64,000 bases of DNA, from assembly GCA_018907035.1 (NCBI GenBank), contig JACCIC010000170.1, positions 186,001 through 250,000 of the forward strand. The letters run 5' to 3'. The notes beneath the pieces were generated by a model that was given only the letters and a program-made list of their open reading frames with translations, was not told where the DNA came from and searched no databases. This document shows, piece by piece, positions 61,628-64,000 of the stretch; within the stretch, counting starts at the first letter, position 1, and every line of letters starts with the position of its first letter. The DNA comes from Sycobia sp. Sy_11 (taxonomy: Eukaryota; Arthropoda; Insecta; Hymenoptera; Epichrysomallidae). The position numbers and the translations under genes are program-made.

Positions 61628-61671
<44 letters not shown>
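61628..61671. repeat. (AT)n array
   Basis: About 22 TA units. Confidence 0.95.
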
Positions 61672-61676
<5 letters not shown>

Positions 61677-61738
61677 CCCCGCGTCAGACGACGACCGCGC
61701 AGCAGAATAGATCGCGAGGGTATCCCTCTCCACCCCTC

Positions 61739-61762
61739 CTCTCTCTCTCTCTCTCTCTCTCT
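61739..61762. repeat. (CT)n array
   Basis: About 12 CT units. Confidence 0.95.
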
Positions 61763-62177
61763 TGCGTTCAAAACAATCTGGGATTTGACATCGACTCCCG
61801 CGACCTTCCTATCATATATACCTCGCTCTCAGGATTTCGTCGTACTAGCGCCTCGACGATTCGATCCAACCCCCCCCCCCTCAAGGATAATTGCGCATGT
61901 GCACCTGACAGTTGTCGCAGTCTATGCCACCACTCCTATATGACTAGTATATATGGCGCATACGCATGAACGAATTAAAGCCCCGGAGCAAGAAATTATA
62001 TAGGCAGCCTATGGGAACGGTGGCGCGGAGTTAGATATTCCACTTCAGACTCGAGAACCTTCCCGACGACCGATTTCCGACGCGCTACAGGCTCTGTTTC
62101 TACACTACTGCCCAAAGACCGGCTAACGCGTGCACTGGTATGAATTATTACCGCTATTAGCCATTACGAGAAATGCT

Positions 62178-62180
<3 letters not shown>

Positions 62181-62226
<46 letters not shown>
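62181..62226. repeat. (AT)n array
   Basis: About 23 AT units. Confidence 0.95.
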
Positions 62227-62229
<3 letters not shown>

Positions 62230-62300
62230 CTTTCAGTAACTGCCTCGGAGCCTTTCAAACCCGTGGCACGGGGGTGAAGTAAAAACTATTTTCATAAACA

Positions 62301-63059
62301 AAATAGTTCATCGAGCTCTGGTTCAGTTTGAAAGTCTAATATATGTTGAACAGCTTATATCGTGATAAATGCCTATACACGTACAGTTGAGAACAGTTGA
62401 GGCAGAACATATCGTAATCCATTTTAATTTTATAAGCAGTTGGGCAGCCTTAAAGAGATTCTACATAGATTCATCGCGGTTGTGATAATTACAAAACAGC
62501 CATTTTATTCGTTGCTCGATAATTCGGCAAAATTGCATTATGTATAGAAGTGCCATCATGTGATCATCTGACGACATTGATACTAATCTATTACATCTGC
62601 TACCTATATATTGTGACATCCGAGATCTGTGGTATTTGCTAAAACTTTTTATTGAATCTTTTCATTTATCTTCTTGTAAAAGACTTAATTTGAAAATATT
62701 GTAATTATAAAAAATTTAAATAAAAATTCCTTTGTAATTTAATCGATAACCTCTTTCGATAATAATTCCGATACCTTCAGCTGTATCCAAGATGTTATTA
62801 AATAACAATTTTCTTTTTAAAATCTGTAAAAAGAACCTTCTTAGCCAGGAATTTTTCACAACTGGATGTCTAAATTTATTATTTTTTCGACGAACTCGCA
62901 ACATCTCTCATCTGTTCATTTATGAAACAATCGATTTTACAGTGAATTATTTAGAATAACATCTATCCGACAAGAAGCTTAATTAGCAAAATAACGTAAA
63001 TGTTATCCATTAATTCTGTTCGTTCTTGGAACAAAAACAGATTCTTAATTAAAAGAGTT
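62301..63059. other. AT-rich spacer within the intron
   Basis: No feature recognised; a 62-codon minus frame (62904-62716) has no motif. Confidence 0.45.
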
Positions 63060-63489
63060 GTTGCTTCACAATACACGCAGACTCTTCTTCTATACATATA
63101 TACTTCCTGACTTTATATTAATTAATCCAAGATCCGAACCGGCGGTTGTGCGACAGTCTCCTATGTACGCGTACGCACAGCAATGTAGTAGATCGCGACA
63201 CTGCGACGGTTCTACCGCCAGCCCGCGGTCGCCGTTGCGCAATGTAACCCCGAAGGATTGGCGGCACAATGCAAGCGGCCTGGGCACAATGGATTCGAAC
63301 TTCCCTCGGTACGCCGTCGTCACTATATATACATAGGCAGAAGGAGAAGGGGCGAGTAAGCAGCGACGCCGACGTTGAGGGGCCAAACATGCTCAGTCGA
63401 TTTCTGGATATCTCCAGTGGTGAGAGGGAGATGATGCACGTCGACGAGCTACTGTCACGTCTCTCTCTCTCTCCTCTCTCTCTCTCCTT

Positions 63490-63581
<92 letters not shown>

Positions 63582-63650
63582 GTTCTGTCCCGTTCTCTCC
63601 CTATCTCACTTGATGAAAAGATCAAACAATAGCTGCTACTGCGGGTTCCA
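63060..63650. promoter_or_regulatory. CpG-rich intronic island with a long CT array
   Basis: Unique GC-rich block (CGCCAGCCCGCGGTCGCCG near 63217) followed by CT array 63460-63582. Overlapping frames on three phases are composition artefacts. Confidence 0.35.
63460..63582. repeat. (CT)n array
   Basis: About 120 bp of CT with a few TTC/CCT interruptions. Confidence 0.95.
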
Positions 63651-63875
63651 TTTAACCTCTTTGCGGATATTCTCTTTGTGGCTGATTCTTCTTTAATGGC
63701 TGTTGAAATAGAGATTCGGATGTTCATTAAAGAGAGCAGAAAATTTAGCGTGAAATATAGCTATCGATCAGAGCATAACATTTTATAAATTGGCGAATGT
63801 TGTAATTTACGACTGTAATTGTAATTTATGATTTAAGATATTATAATTATTTCATTTTACAGACAAGACAAAAGT

Positions 63876-63905
63876 TCATTTTTTCTTTTTCTGTTTCAGG
63901 TAATA
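63876..63905 (+). promoter_or_regulatory. Fas1: Candidate recursive-splice (ratchet) site
   Basis: A pyrimidine tract (TTCATTTTTTCTTTTTCTG) leads to TTTCAG ending at 63899, immediately followed by GTAATA from 63900. A strong acceptor joined directly to a donor is the hallmark of zero-length ratchet sites in long insect introns. It lies 23.7 kb from the exon 1 donor. Confidence 0.35.
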
Positions 63906-64000
63906 AAACGATTTATTAATTAACCTTCAGACTTGAAAAGTACGTATCTTCAAATCTAAATTTTTTCCTACATTATTTATTTTACTTATTGTAATCAATT

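Larger units (their letters stand above)
61181..62300. promoter_or_regulatory. CpG-rich intronic island with GA, AT and CT arrays
   Basis: GA array 61347-61413, AT array 61628-61671, CT array 61739-61762, a C10 run near 61871, AT array 62181-62226. Between them lies CG-rich unique DNA (ACGACGACCGCGCAGC, GGTGGCGCGGAG). No exon recognised. Confidence 0.35.
40214..64000 (+). other. Fas1: Presumed first intron of Fasciclin-1 (runs off the window)
   Basis: No FAS1-domain exon is visible on the plus strand from the donor to the end. The interval is AT-rich with a series of GC-balanced or CpG-rich islands, listed separately, that could be enhancers, alternative promoters or non-coding exons. Very long first introns are usual in neural adhesion genes of insects. 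The stretches 40485-42690, 42870-45060, 45261-46226, 48400-49740, 50400-52260, 52740-54900, 55640-56040, 56700-57570 and 58110-60040 hold nothing I can name beyond short low-complexity runs. Confidence 0.55.

Noticed and set aside
61520..61970. 147-codon frame through AT and CT arrays
   Set aside because: Crosses two microsatellites and has no conserved motif.

Overview
This is an AT-rich window of an insect nuclear chromosome, most likely from a hymenopteran such as a parasitoid wasp. The order is an inference. It rests on an insect-type Fasciclin-1 first exon, decayed mariner transposons, I-like and R1-like LINEs, and CpG-rich islands standing in very AT-rich DNA with long (AT)n, (GA)n and (GT)n tracts. 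There is no bacterial gene organisation, and I recognise no rRNA, tRNA or CRISPR array.

Layout. 1-1.6 kb holds a pile-up of three decayed mariner fragments, one of which appears to have inserted into another. 3.48-8.83 kb is one complete minus-strand LINE of the RNase H-bearing I group. It is bounded by an 8-bp target-site duplication (ACAATGTA) and ends in an A tail. ORF1 is intact, ORF2 is broken by indels, and a perfect UUCG-capped hairpin sits 18 nt upstream of ORF1. 9.5-18.5 kb is AT-rich DNA with CpG-rich islands and one possible retroposed segment next to a T20 run. 20.63-24.78 kb is a plus-strand R1-clade LINE whose 5' end abuts an (AC)n array. It has ORF1 with zinc knuckles, an ATGA overlap to ORF2, several frameshifts, and an unusual loss of the 3' end. 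25.47-25.78 kb is a plausible internal coding exon on the minus strand of an unrecognised gene. 26-38 kb is gene-poor and AT-rich, with one GC-rich foldback at 28.3 kb, a CRE-bearing CpG island beside a 123-bp GT array, and several AT arrays.

The one host gene I can name is Fasciclin-1. Its first coding exon (signal peptide plus the first residues of the mature protein) lies at 40,073-40,213 and ends in a CAG|GTGAGC donor. A CpG-rich, GA-rich candidate promoter and leader lie upstream at about 38.7-40.07 kb. No second exon is recognisable downstream, so the remaining 23.8 kb is interpreted as first intron. It contains GC-rich islands that may be enhancers or alternative promoters, many microsatellites, a compound AT palindrome at 46.2 kb, and at its far end a CAG|GTAATA junction behind a long pyrimidine tract that could be a recursive-splicing site.

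I did not find a convincing new multi-gene system. The best leads are the LINE 5'-leader hairpin, the R1-clade element at the AC array, the GC-rich foldback, the unrecognised exon, and the candidate ratchet site.
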